Origin: Brachionus plicatilis
Lineage: Eukaryota; Rotifera; Eurotatoria; Ploima; Brachionidae
Assembly (NCBI GenBank): GCA_010279815.1
Contig: QEOQ01000359.1
Location: forward strand, 996,849-1,060,848
DNA: 64,000 nucleotides
Direction of reading: 5' to 3'
Shown: in pieces, positions 44,496 through 54,628 of the stretch
How positions within the stretch are numbered: the first letter of the stretch is position 1
Layout of the letters: every line of letters starts with the position of its first letter
Position numbers and translations under genes: made by a program
The notes under the pieces: generated by a model
Seen by the model: the letters and a program-made list of their open reading frames with translations, nothing else
What the model was told of the DNA's origin: nothing
Database searches by the model: none

Positions 44496-45893
44496 ATTAA
44501 AGCTCATAACTGGCAGTGAAATTTTAAAATATATAATAAAATAGAATACAAATGTATAATCATAATAATTTTTTAAGAATTTAAAATTGGTTCTGAAAAC
44601 TGTAAATTTTTCTTTTAACTTAATTAAAAAAATACATTCTAAAAAATTTTAATCAGAAATCATTTCCTAATCATAGTAAAGCCATTTACCAATAATTTAT
44701 TTTCATCTAAATCTTTTAAAATTAATCTTGGCCTAAATAACCAGAATTTGAAAAAGTCATTTTGATCCATTTTGATTTTGTGTTTTACATTCAATTAAGT
44801 TGGTAAAATTTTACAATTTAAGTCTTAAATTTTTAAAAGGGAGCATAAAGAATTTTGTTAAATAGAAATATTACCATTAAGGTTTCAGATGTAGCACATC
44901 ATTTAACCTTTTGCCTTTCAAAGAAATCAATTTTTTTTCTAAGTCCAAAATTAGTTCTATAAATTGTATCAGATAGTAAATTATACAAACTAATTATGAC
45001 CTTTACAAAAATGCACACAAACAAAATTCAGAGTTGTTTTAAAGTCAGAAGTCTTAAGTCAAGTCTAAGTCCAGAATTGGACTTTAATTATATAAAAATT
45101 TTTTATGAATGTATTTTTTTACTCACTCAAAATATTTTTTTTATTAAAAAAGAATTTATTTAAATAACCGAAACCGAAACGAAAATTACTAAAACAAATT
45201 TTAACCGAATTTTTGGTTGACCAAAAAACCAAGCAAAACCAACATCACTACTTTAAACTACAAAATTTGAAAAAGATACGTATATCTATTTGCTCTTACA
45301 GCTCTTTCACAAACTATGTAGCTTGGGACGTGCAAAGGCAGAGTTAGAAAGCCATTTGTTTCCTATTTTTTTTATGATTTACTAAAATTTAAGGAATGAA
45401 AAAATATTTTTAAAATTCATTTTTTTTTATACCCTGTTAAATTAGTTAAATTGTTTAAATAAATTCTTATGTTAAAAAATTATTAAAAATTTCTTTGTAC
45501 AATATAGCAATATTTGTCTCTTTTTTTGTCTAGAGGACTAATATCAAGACAGAAAAGTGGAATTTACAAAATTTTTCACAACGAGAATGCGATTGAGTGC
45601 TTTGGGTCTTAAGGGGTCCGGTTAAATCAGATATTAGCTTAAAGCATTCATTCGAAAGAATTAATAATTTAAAAGATTTTCAATATTTTCATTTGCTTTT
45701 TATTTCAGTATTTATTTTAATTATTTTTCTATACATTTTTCGTAATTGTAAAATTAACTTGTAAGGATAAATTTTTATAAAGTATTTAAAAATTTTATTT
45801 AAAAATCTACTAAGTTAATCTAAATTTAAATTTAAATTAATTTTCAAGTTTTTATCCAACTTATGTATTTGTAAATAAAAATGAAGACAACAG
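44496..45893. other. Spacer between the TIR element and the ATPase gene
   Basis: Mostly A/T. A patch of mixed composition at 45530-45640 (GAGAATGCGATTGAGTGC, TTAAGGGGTCCGGTTAAAT) has no coding frame and would be downstream of the ATPase gene's stop codon. Confidence 0.35.
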
Positions 45894-48746
45894 CTAATAT
45901 GGCTCTTTAATTATTTCTCTTATTTGCTCTCGCACTTTTTTATTCAAGTCGAAAAAATTTTCGGCTAAATCTAAAGGGAAAAAGAACAATTTATCCATAT
46001 TTTCATGCGTTTCATTCAGTTTTTCAAGAATTTTATCACCCAAAGTTACACAATTGTACGATGAACATTCAAAAATGTTTGTTAATAATCTAGAAATCTC
46101 ACCAATTTGATTTTGTTGAATATTTGCGAAAATTTTTGGATACTTGTCACATTTGTTTCCATATTGACGGTCATTTAGCATTTTTAATACCATCTCATCT
46201 ATCAAATCATTGGTTTCATATGTCTTATCATTTTCAAGCATGAACTTAATTGACAATATTTGTAAATCTTTGTTTTTTTTTATTTCAAAATTAATGTCAT
46301 TCGGAAAAAAAAAATTTAAATTATCTGGCTTTTCTTGAATCTTCTCTTTCAATTCGGAAGAAATATTAGTCAATTCTTTGACATCACTCATTTTAATTTT
46401 TTTGAAATAGTCTGATTCGTTAAAAAATATTTTAGGATGTTTGGTCAAAATAAAATGGATTATTTTTCTAAAAACTGTATCAAATATTTCCTGCAATTTG
46501 GCATCAACGTCATGTTTATCCGATGTTAGTGATTGTTTATAAAAATCAAATAAAAGTGCATCTTTATCGTTTATTTTCAATTCTTTTTTTAATTTATCTC
46601 TAAAGTATTTCAATAACTCATATATCTTCTTATCAATTTTTCCAATTAGACCTTTTGAAAATTCATCTTCAAAAACTTTTTCAATCAAATGTCCTTTTAG
46701 GACTTTGAGAACTTTGGGATATTTGATTGTTACTGGTTTTTCCTCTTTGAATCTATAAACATACTCTTCGTTTTCTTCAAAATCATTTTTTGATGTTAAT
46801 TTTTTTTTAATAATTAATTGTTGTATTTTGTTCTTAATATCCGGAAAATTATCAAGTCTGTTTATTAAAAAACTGTAGTCAGGTTCTAAGTTTTGATCAA
46901 TTGATTCTTTTATACTTATTAAAAAGTTCAAATTATTTCCTTCGAAAAAGTCTCTGTCAAACAACGAACATATTAAAATAGGATCATAAAGATAATTTTC
47001 AAGGCTGTATCGTTTGGTGCAAATAATTCTATTTTTTAAATCTGGAATTATTTGAAAATTGTTTTCATAATCGTTATTTCCATCTTCATCGTTATCTCTA
47101 AGTCCAAAGGGTTTAAATAAATCCAAACTGTTGTCTAAATTCTTTTTTTTATAAAACTTTTTTTGAAACTCAATTGAACTCAGTTCTCTTCTCAAAAAAT
47201 CCATCAAAACATTTTTTCCGCCTCCACCTCCAGTTAGAGTTTTTGCCGAAGAACAAAATTCCAATTGATATCTTCGAGAAAGAATACGATTTCCATTAAA
47301 TCCACATGACTTAAATCTGTCTTGACTGGTCAACTGTGAATTCTGTTTTCTTATCTCATTTGAATACTTCATCAAAATGCCGTACATTATTTCGTAGAAC
47401 TTAAAATCGATGTGTGACTCGACATAAACTTTTATTTTAAAATTCATTAATTCTCTTAAGTTGTAAGTTAATTTAAAAAGTGCAGAGAATTTGTGACATT
47501 TTTTTATTTGTCTTTCATGAGTTTGTTTATCAAGATCTATTGTCCAAATTGTGTCTGGATCAGCCAGTGAAATAGTATCTGGCCTATGTGTTGTCATGAA
47601 TATTTGGATACCAAGTGTGCTCAACTCTTTTAAAACGGAGAAAAATATTTCAATCAATTTCGGTTCTAAATGTCGATCTGGCTCATCTAGTAAAATAATA
47701 TCTACTGGTAAAAATTTTGTATTAATATACTTCATTGCAAATAGATTGATTATAAATAATTCACCAGATGATGGTTCTATCGTTTCAAACTCAGTCTTAC
47801 CTGGCTTATTTTTCTCTATATAAATTGAATAATCATCATTCAAATAAAGTCTTAAGTAAAATTTTTCTAAATCTTTATTTACAAATTCAAGCGGATCTTT
47901 GAAATTTCCAATGCTTTCAATCCAATCTTGGATAAGAATTTTATTAATTTCTTGCTCGAGATTTTCCCTGTTTTCACTTAATGAACTATTTTCTTTTTCC
48001 CATTCCAATCTAGAAATTTTATCTGGTGACTGTGTTTTACGTTTTAAGATTTCCTTCTCATTTTCATTCAATCCCATGTTAATAAAATAATCTACAAGAC
48101 CTTGCCGTATATTTTTAATTTTACGTATAGCTGTTAAGGGGTCATTTGACACATTTTCTGTATCATGTGTATATTTTTTTATCATAAGTAAATAAGTGGC
48201 TACTTGTCTAGCAGAAAGCAATCTCTCGTATTCATTTTGTATTTTAAAATGTTCTTCTATTTCTTTATCTACCAAATTTTCAATATTCACATTTAATTTT
48301 TCATTAAAATTAGTTTTCATATGAGTTTTTATTTTCTCTAAATATTGATTATCTATATTTGTTGATTGTTCATAATTTTTTTTCTGCTGAATATCTAATT
48401 CCTTAATAATATACGATATAAATGGTTTATCAGTATTATTCATTTTAAAATTCTTATTTTCTAAAGATTTTTCTTTTGAAATAAATTGATGATAATCACA
48501 CGTTGTAGATATATTTTCCTTTAAACAATTTTTTTCCAGCATCTCTAGAAATTTTGTCTTTCCACAGCCATTTTTTCCAGTCAAAATCATCATACTGTTG
48601 ATTTGAATATTTTTGTGACCAAAAAATATGTCTTTATCATCTTTTAAATCTTCAAATTTAATTTTTTTCAAATTCTTCTTTTTATTGTTATCAACGACCT
48701 CAATGAATGAACGAAAAGGAAGAGTTTCGTTTAATTCTTCATGCAT
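45894..48746 (-). CDS. OLD/PARIS-like ATPase fused to a TOPRIM (DUF4435-like) domain
   Basis: A 950-residue intronless gene. ATPase part: Walker A LTGKNGCGKTKFLEML (P-loop at 57-64), a long coiled insertion (about 115-275), an ABC-type signature EPSSGELFIINLFAMKY (324-340), Walker B DIILLDEPDRHLEPKL (349-364) and an H-loop TTHRPD (385-390). Then a second domain: KVYVESHIDFKFYEIMY (Glu443, Asp447), LTGGGGGKNVLMDFLRR (504-520), FGLRDNDEDGN (DxD at 551-553) and KRYSLENYLYDP (Glu583). E..DxD..xxxENYL is the pattern of TOPRIM nucleases of the OLD/DUF4435 type. AAA_15/AAA_21 plus DUF4435 is the make-up of the bacterial PARIS proteins AriA and AriB, which can be fused. The last 350 residues are Lys/Asp-rich and unassigned. 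AT-rich codon use matches the host DNA. Likely role: ATP-gated nuclease, perhaps immune. Transfer from bacteria is inferred. Confidence 0.7.
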   Translation of the reverse strand: MHEELNETLPFRSFIEVVDNNKKKNLKKIKFEDLKDDKDIFFGHKNIQINSMMILTGKNGCGKTKFLEMLEKNCLKENISTTCDYHQFISKEKSLENKNFKMNNTDKPFISYIIKELDIQQKKNYEQSTNIDNQYLEKIKTHMKTNFNEKLNVNIENLVDKEIEEHFKIQNEYERLLSARQVATYLLMIKKYTHDTENVSNDPLTAIRKIKNIRQGLVDYFINMGLNENEKEILKRKTQSPDKISRLEWEKENSSLSENRENLEQEINKILIQDWIESIGNFKDPLEFVNKDLEKFYLRLYLNDDYSIYIEKNKPGKTEFETIEPSSGELFIINLFAMKYINTKFLPVDIILLDEPDRHLEPKLIEIFFSVLKELSTLGIQIFMTTHRPDTISLADPDTIWTIDLDKQTHERQIKKCHKFSALFKLTYNLRELMNFKIKVYVESHIDFKFYEIMYGILMKYSNEIRKQNSQLTSQDRFKSCGFNGNRILSRRYQLEFCSSAKTLTGGGGGKNVLMDFLRRELSSIEFQKKFYKKKNLDNSLDLFKPFGLRDNDEDGNNDYENNFQIIPDLKNRIICTKRYSLENYLYDPILICSLFDRDFFEGNNLNFLISIKESIDQNLEPDYSFLINRLDNFPDIKNKIQQLIIKKKLTSKNDFEENEEYVYRFKEEKPVTIKYPKVLKVLKGHLIEKVFEDEFSKGLIGKIDKKIYELLKYFRDKLKKELKINDKDALLFDFYKQSLTSDKHDVDAKLQEIFDTVFRKIIHFILTKHPKIFFNESDYFKKIKMSDVKELTNISSELKEKIQEKPDNLNFFFPNDINFEIKKNKDLQILSIKFMLENDKTYETNDLIDEMVLKMLNDRQYGNKCDKYPKIFANIQQNQIGEISRLLTNIFECSSYNCVTLGDKILEKLNETHENMDKLFFFPLDLAENFFDLNKKVREQIREIIKEPY

Positions 48747-49336
48747 TTTAATGGTTTAAAAGAAGTATTATTTTGATTTAAGAAAAAATTTAAGTATTTT
48801 AAAATCTAAATTTAAAAAATTTTAAAATTCTCCTTGTATATGGAATTAAATTTTTGTAAATTCACACTATTGACTTCGTCGTACTGTTGATTCTAAAATA
48901 AATATTTGAAACTTTAAAACAGGTTAATATCTGCTTTGAAAGTTTAATGCGCATTTAAAATTTTGTGATCAAATTTGAACACTGAAATAATTTGAAATAA
49001 TTTTCCTAATTAAAAAAAGAAATATTTAAAAGGCATGCATTTGAATGCTAGGTAAAAAATAAAAAATGCTGGGCAAAAAATTAACAATGCTATGTTAAAA
49101 AAAAAACTAATTTAAAAAATAAAAATACTAGGTATTTTTATATGCTAAGTGATGAAATTCATAATGTAATGTAAATAAATCAAAGTGTATTTAAAAGAAA
49201 TAAAAGAGCTAGGTTGCTTGATAGATTTTGAGCTACTTAGAAAAAAAAATATGTATATTTTAATAAAAAAGTTGATATTATTAAGCTTTCTAAGAAAAAC
49301 TCGAAAAGAAAAATTTGGAAAACTATAAAATCTTCA
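48747..49336. other. Region upstream of the ATPase gene
   Basis: AT-rich, with imperfect repeats of ATGCTAGGTAAAAAAT / ATGCTGGGCAAAAAAT / ATGCTATGTTAAAAAA at 49045-49100. No gene or clear promoter element. Confidence 0.4.
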
Positions 49337-49422
49337 CATGTCATTCTCATTTCGATGAGCTTTTTCGTGATTGTTGATCTCCGTATTACTACTGGCCGTC
49401 CTACCTTGTCGCCCTTGAGGTG

Positions 49423-49747
49423 TGTAATACACCCTACGTATCACTTGATCATCAGCTTCTCAATTGATGCGCAATGATAAGTAAGAATTAATACACTTGT
49501 CACATATCTCAGAAGATAGACGCTTCTAGATGCTAATATAAACATTTATATAATAGCTCAAATCTTGTCTTGATTAAAAGCCCGTTTTCTTGACACGAAC
49601 TCATTGGTATAAATAATGATTCCGTACTCAGTACTTGAGGAGATATTTTAGTGATTAGACTAACTATATAAATTGTTAGAGCTCAACAATTATTTAATAA
49701 ACTATTCAAAAGTATACTTGTTTTATCATTCATTAACCCGCCTTACA
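49423..49747 (+). mobile_element. Solo LTR (325 bp) with 4-bp target duplication
   Basis: Begins TGTAATACACCC and ends CCCGCCTTACA, i.e. TGTAA...TTACA termini with the canonical TG..CA. It is flanked by GGTG on both sides (49419-49422 and 49748-49751). A TATA-like GTATAAATAATG (about 49605) and AATAAA (about 49696) come in the right order for the plus orientation. It sits inside the LINE coding sequence, and removing it plus one GGTG gives a continuous ...TGGACACC-TCAAGGGCGAC, the usual WTPQGR of LINEs. No internal retrotransposon genes remain, so LTR-LTR recombination is likely. Confidence 0.8.
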
Positions 49748-49827
49748 GGTGTCCATTGAAGGACTCTTTTTGGTGTCCGTGATTCTTTCATTCTAAGTAT
49801 ATGCCCGAACCATCGCAGTCTTTTGTT

Positions 49828-50026
49828 AATAATAATAATATATATAAGCTGCTGCAAGACTAGCTTGCGGAGGTGGCCTACTAGGAGGTGACTTATGGTA
49901 GCTCCTTGCACATTACACATTGAAAAGTACTGCAAAAAGAAAAACTAAGAGTTAAGGTTACAGATATAAAAACCTGTAAAAAGAAACATTTTATAAATAA
50001 ATGTTCCTGTTCATGATTGTTGACTG
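49828..50026 (-). mobile_element. 199-bp SINE-like insertion in the LINE
   Basis: Flanked by TTGTT at 49823-49827 and 50027-50031. On the minus strand it starts CAGTCAACAATCATGAACAG and ends in TATATATTATTATTATT, a simple-repeat tail typical of LINE-mobilised short elements. It interrupts the LINE reading ...QCIK|N KRLRWFGH. No tRNA-like A and B boxes were recognised, so it may be a 3' scrap of another LINE. Confidence 0.6.
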
Positions 50027-50656
50027 TTGTTCTTAATGCATTGACTTAATGGCTCTGAATATGTACTTCTGTATATGTCAGCATTCGACAATGTCTCAGG
50101 CCAGTGTATCCCGAGAATTCTCCTCAGGCTTCCAGTGTGGAAAGTGCTAAGGCTTTTCCTGTCAGATTCACACATCTCCCAGCATTCACTTCCGTGCGTC
50201 AGCGTTGCTTTTACTACACTGTTGTATAGTTGAAGTTTAGTTTCCTTACTATAACTGTTTGATTTCCATGCTGGTCGGAGTCTAGCAAAAGCACTCTTTG
50301 CTTTGTCAGGTCTATTCTTAATGTCTCTGTATGTTCCCAACACTGTACTGATAGTACTTCCTAAGCATGCGAATTCACTTACACACTCGATTTGTGTGCC
50401 ATCGATGGTGATTGAGATATCCAATTTGGTGTTTATTCATACAACTTTCGATTTGGCCCCATTAATTTCGAGTCAATTTGGTTTAGCGTTGTTCGCCAAA
50501 TCTTGCATCTTCATATGCATATCTGCTTCTGTATTTGATATTAGCACCAGATCATCCGCAAAGTCTAAGTCTTCAAGTTTTGCTGTTAATCCCCATTGAA
50601 TACGCCTTGCAATAACATTTGTTTACTTCATGACTTGGTCAATCGGTATTAGGAAT

Positions 50657-50904
50657 GGGACAGGTAGAACGAAACATATAAAAAGAAAAAAAAAACATAT
50701 AACCAATTTTATAAAATGATAAAAAACATAAATTTAAAATCCAATTTTTTTTAATAGTTTTAGTTTAATAAAATAGTTTTATTTAAAAAAAAACATGTAA
50801 TCAATTTAAAATTAAAGATACAAAGCAAAAATTCAAATCCTTTGCGCAAATAGACGAATTAACTTTTTCACCAAAATTTACAAGTATTTTTACACATTTT
50901 TATC
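50657..50904. mobile_element. 248-bp insertion with 9-bp target duplication
   Basis: ATTAGGAAT flanks it at 50648-50656 and 50905-50913. Without it, the LINE reads on from ...LTLFL into IPIDQVMK. The insert is AT-rich, starts GGGACAGGTAGAACG and ends CACATTTTTATC, with no matching inverted ends and no ORF. A 9-bp duplication would suit a Mutator-type element, but the family is open. Confidence 0.6.
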
Positions 50905-51000
50905 ATTAGGAATAGTGTCAGAGAGAGAACACACCCTTGTCTGACTCTTGTAGACACTTTGAAGCTCAGATAGGAGTCTTAAATCAAAAAGGTACTGGAA

Positions 51001-51573
51001 TAGAAGATGAGCGCCTTTATAAATAAAATTTTAATATTTTATTTTTAAAAATAATTGTTATGAATTTAAATGAAATGTTTTTTCAGTTTAGTAACCTTTA
51101 AAATTTTGAAAAATTCAAATCTGAATTTTTTTTGACATGGACTGTTGACCAACTCTGTTAATAAACAAATTTTTTCCATAAATTTTAAATTTAAACTTAT
51201 CATAAATTTAAAATCATTACGTGTCAATAAAGTATTTTTTTTGTAACACTATGTGTCAAAAGAGAATCCGAAAATTTAATATTTATTTTCTTGTCCTCGA
51301 ACCGAAATTTTGAAATAAAAATGAATACTCGAAAAGAATATTTTTTAAATCCTTTAATCATTGTATAATAGAATTAGTTTAATAACTAGAAGATTAAAAA
51401 TCCATTTGAAAAATTAGCACAATATTATTTAAAAAAATATCAAGACATTTTAATTTGATCAAAGATTAAAATAATTTTTTTTGCATTGAATACATTTTTA
51501 ATTTCTGTGTAGGAGTAAAAAAGTGGTTTTAATTTTTATTTTTCTTCAAATTTTTTAATTTCAATATTTTGCA
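51001..51573. other. Spacer upstream of CDC6
   Basis: AT-rich, no exon seen. It should hold the CDC6 promoter. A T-rich tract runs up to ATTTTGCAATG. Confidence 0.4.
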
Positions 51574-52932
51574 ATGTCGAGTATTAAAGAAATCTACTCA
51601 GAAGCAAAAAAAGCCTTAAACGCTTCAGCTACTGATCGAGTTGTCGGCCGTGAAAAAGAAAATAATGAGATATACGAATATTTGGCCAGCTGTTTTGAGA
51701 ATAAAACTGGTTTAAGCATGTACATAAATGGCCAACCTGGAACTGGAAAGACATTCTCTGTGAATACCATGCTAGATAGTCTAAAGGTAAAGTAACCACT
51801 ATTTTATGAATTTTTTAATTTTTTTTTCAGGACGAGTTTAAATTTAAAAAAATATTCCTCAACTGCATGTCGATCAAAAGCATTCAAAATTTGTACAAAA
51901 CAGTCCTATCTGAAATGATATCTAATAACATAGATTCAAATCTATCCTTGCCAAGAAGATGCACCAAAGAAAGCTTACAAAAACTGATTGAGTCAACCAT
52001 TACTTCAATAAAGCACCATTTAATCCTGGTCCTTGATGAGATCGATCAAATTGAGACGACTATAAAGGCCAGTTCTGATATTTACAGACTCTTTGAATTT
52101 CCATATTTGCCAAATTCAAAGTTGATTTTGGTCGGAATTGCCAACTCTTTGGATTTTACTGACCGTCTTTTGCCAAGACTGGAACTAAGACCTGAACACA
52201 AACCAAAAGTCATTAAATTTTTGCCTTATACCAAAGAGGATATAATTAGCATTGTAAAAGACAGACTGGCTCGAGTACAACAAAATAATGACAATTGTGC
52301 AATTATTGATGACAGAGCTTTGATGCTTTGTGCCACTAAAGTAGCGTCAACAAATGGAGATATCCGAAAAGTGCTTGACATTTGTCGCAGAGCAATAGAA
52401 TTCAATGAACAAGAAGCAAAATTTAATAATTTAGATACAATTAAAACAGTCAACATAGCTCAAATGATGAAGATATTTAATCAAGTAAACCCAATAACTA
52501 ATTCTAATTTAGACCGAAATTCGATGCCGCTGATGCAAAAGATACTTTTGTGCACAATTTTGCTTTGTAATATTGAAATGAAAATTAAGGAAATTACCTT
52601 GTCGAAAGTAATTTTTTTTGAATTTATCTATTATTATTAATTTTGTCTATTAGTTATTTGAAAAATTTAATAAAATTTGTAAATCTTATTCAACTAATGT
52701 TGATAGCGAGTCGGAATTTGTGAATTTATGCACTATGATCCAAGATAATGGCCTAATAGAAATTAAAAAAGCCAAAGAAGTCAGAAACTTTAAAGTAATT
52801 TGATACAAAAAATGAACCGAAATTTATTATTTTTTTAAGTTGAGCTTGAAAATTGATGAACAAGAACTAAAAGAGAAATTACAAGACGAAACTTTTATGG
52901 CTGACATATTGTTCAATCAGTCTTATAAATAA
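51574..52932 (+). CDS. CDC6: Replication licensing factor CDC6
   Basis: Exons 51574-51786, 51831-52607, 52654-52794 and 52840-52932 give 407 residues. AAA+ core: VVGREKE, Walker A NGQPGTGKT (52-60), KIFLNCMSIKSIQNLYKTV, Walker B LILVLDEIDQIE (135-146), LFEFPYLPNSKLILVGIANS (sensor 1), FTDRLLPRLELR, PYTKEDIISIVKDRL and sensor 2 NGDIRKVLDICRRAIE. The winged helix follows: PLMQKILLCTILL, IKEITLSKLFEKFNKICKS and IEIKKAKEVRNFKLSLKID. CDC6 loads MCM2-7 onto ORC-bound origins in G1. It begins only about 20 residues before the AAA+ fold, so the roughly 150-residue N-terminal regulatory region of vertebrate CDC6 (CDK sites, Cy motif) is absent or lies in an unseen upstream exon. Introns are 44-46 nt. 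Confidence 0.92.
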
Positions 52933-54628
52933 ATATATATACTTAATTGGGACAATTTTTTATACTTAAACATTTTTTCTATATTTCAATAAAAAAATTA
53001 ATGGAATAACATTCTTCTTTTTTCCTTTAAAATGTAAAAATAATGTAAAATTATTATATTTTTAAGCATTCAAAAATAAAAAATAGCATTTTTTTTTTTA
53101 AATTTTAAGCCGTATTTTTCAGTCGATCACGTTAGGTGACCAATTTTTAAAAAAATTTGAAAATGAAAAAATTTATTTAATAATGTGACAAAAAATATAT
53201 TAATATATTTGATGCTATTTGTTATCTAAGATTTTATGCCTCTTGTTTTTCATAATAACCATCACAAACAGGACAAGCTAGCAAATCCTTTTTTCACTTT
53301 CAATTGTTTCTTTTTGATCTTTTTGAATTGGATAAAGCAGTTTTTTAATACGTTTGAGTTTTAAAATTTTATAAGATTTATAGCGTAGGGCGATTATTTA
53401 TTATTTTAACACAGGGGTAAAAATATATCACCTTTTTATTTCATAGATCAAACCAATTTACTCTAAAATAACACTTTTAAACAAAATATTTTTATAAGTG
53501 TTTACCAGAATAACAATATTGTTTATTAAATCTTGTATTTATTTTTTTAAATTAATTTTTGTTAAGTATCAATTTGAATATTTTATTCAACGAAACAAGA
53601 TCAAAGTTTGATATGCATACGTGTATTGTGCTTGGGACTTGGGACACAAAATACTACTTATATCTTTTTTAGAATCTTTAATTTAAAAATTACTCCTCAT
53701 CAGATTAACTTAGAGTCAAATATATATTCGAGAAATTAATTTGTGTTATTATTATATTTTTTTGAATGTTGATTATTTTTAAATAATAATGATAGAATGA
53801 AAAATATACATTTGAATACATTTATAAAAATAATTTTTTCCATATATGTAAAACTTAACACCTAAAAATATTCAAATTTTTTAAATATTGAATCATCAAA
53901 AATTTCTGAAAAAAAAATAAAAATAAATTTTTTTTTTTGCTTTTTACTATTTAATTATTTGTGACTTGGATGATTCATTTTTTATTGGGAAATGTCATTA
54001 AACAAATAAATGAAAAATGTTATTTTTCAATCATTTAGAAGCTTTCTAATGTATATAAAATCAAATTAATTACATTATGTTTAACTAACTAAATTAAAGT
54101 ATAGTTTTCTATTTAATCATTGTAATCATTAATTACACAATTTAATTTTTTGTATTTAGTTTAAAGTTTGATAAACGTGAACTGATACAATAGATAGAAG
54201 AGTCGTTAATAAAGGCTCAAAATTTGGAATTATAAATCAATTTCAAAAAAGAAACTTAAATATTCAATCAATCTAAAAAACAAGATTTGTTTATAAATCA
54301 GACATAATGCTTGCTCATTAAAACTCCAGCTTACTAATTATCCTTTCGAGCTCTAAAACCAAAACACTTGTATGGAGCCTTATTTTTTTTAAATATCTGA
54401 CTTAACAATCGAGAATCTTAATGTTTTAAAATAATGGAAATATATTGAATTTCATTAGATAATTTCTTGCCAAATTCATGTCTAAACGGTAATTATTTCC
54501 GTGTTTAATTGGGTAAATATTTTATAAAACCAATTTTGAATTAATGCATAAAATCAACTTTTTACAAAATCAAGTTTTTTTTTATTCAGAGTTTGCATTG
54601 ATAAAAAATAAGTAATTTATTTTTGATC
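52933..54628. other. Spacer between CDC6 and TMEM26
   Basis: AT-rich. Contains only a possible zinc-binding fragment on the minus strand (53234-53396), reported separately. The stretch at 54180-54500 is somewhat less AT-rich and precedes TMEM26, but no exon was found. Confidence 0.4.
53234..53396 (-). pseudogene. Fragment of a small CX2C protein with a one-base frameshift
   Basis: The minus strand reads YKSYKILKLKRIKKLLYPIQ, KDQKETIESEK, then in the next frame DLLACPVCDGYYEKQEA and a stop. One missing A in the run GTGAAAAAAGG separates the frames. The C-P-V-C-D-G motif looks like half of a zinc ribbon. There is no start or upstream exon, so it is a relic or a misread homopolymer. Not recognised. 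Confidence 0.3.

Larger units (their letters stand above)
49337..51000 (-). pseudogene. Dead endonuclease-RT LINE, broken by three later insertions
   Basis: On the minus strand the pieces read in order: VSTRVRQGCVLSLTLFL (50905-50970), then IPIDQVMK, LEDLDFADDLVLIS (catalytic FADD box), FACLGSTISTVLGTYRDIKN, LQLYNSVVKATLTHGSECWE, LSTFHTGSLRRILGIHWPET, EPLSQCIK, KRLRWFGHILRMKESRTPKR, VLQWTP. Separate insertions split it at 50657-50904, 49828-50026 and 49423-49747, each with its own short target duplication. Joining across them restores the expected LINE order (RTE/Dong-like endonuclease-RT type). Stops inside the ADD-to-LGS stretch show it was already dead or died later. Beyond the solo LTR the tail resumes at about 49422 down to 49337. 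Confidence 0.85.

Noticed and set aside
47551..48090. Plus-strand ORFs opposite the ATPase gene
   Set aside because: Antisense shadows of the long 950-codon frame.
45894..48746. Bacterial contamination as the source of the OLD/PARIS-like gene
   Set aside because: The gene has the same extreme AT bias as its surroundings and lies between genes with introns and eukaryotic transposons on one contiguous sequence. A misassembly cannot be excluded without reads.
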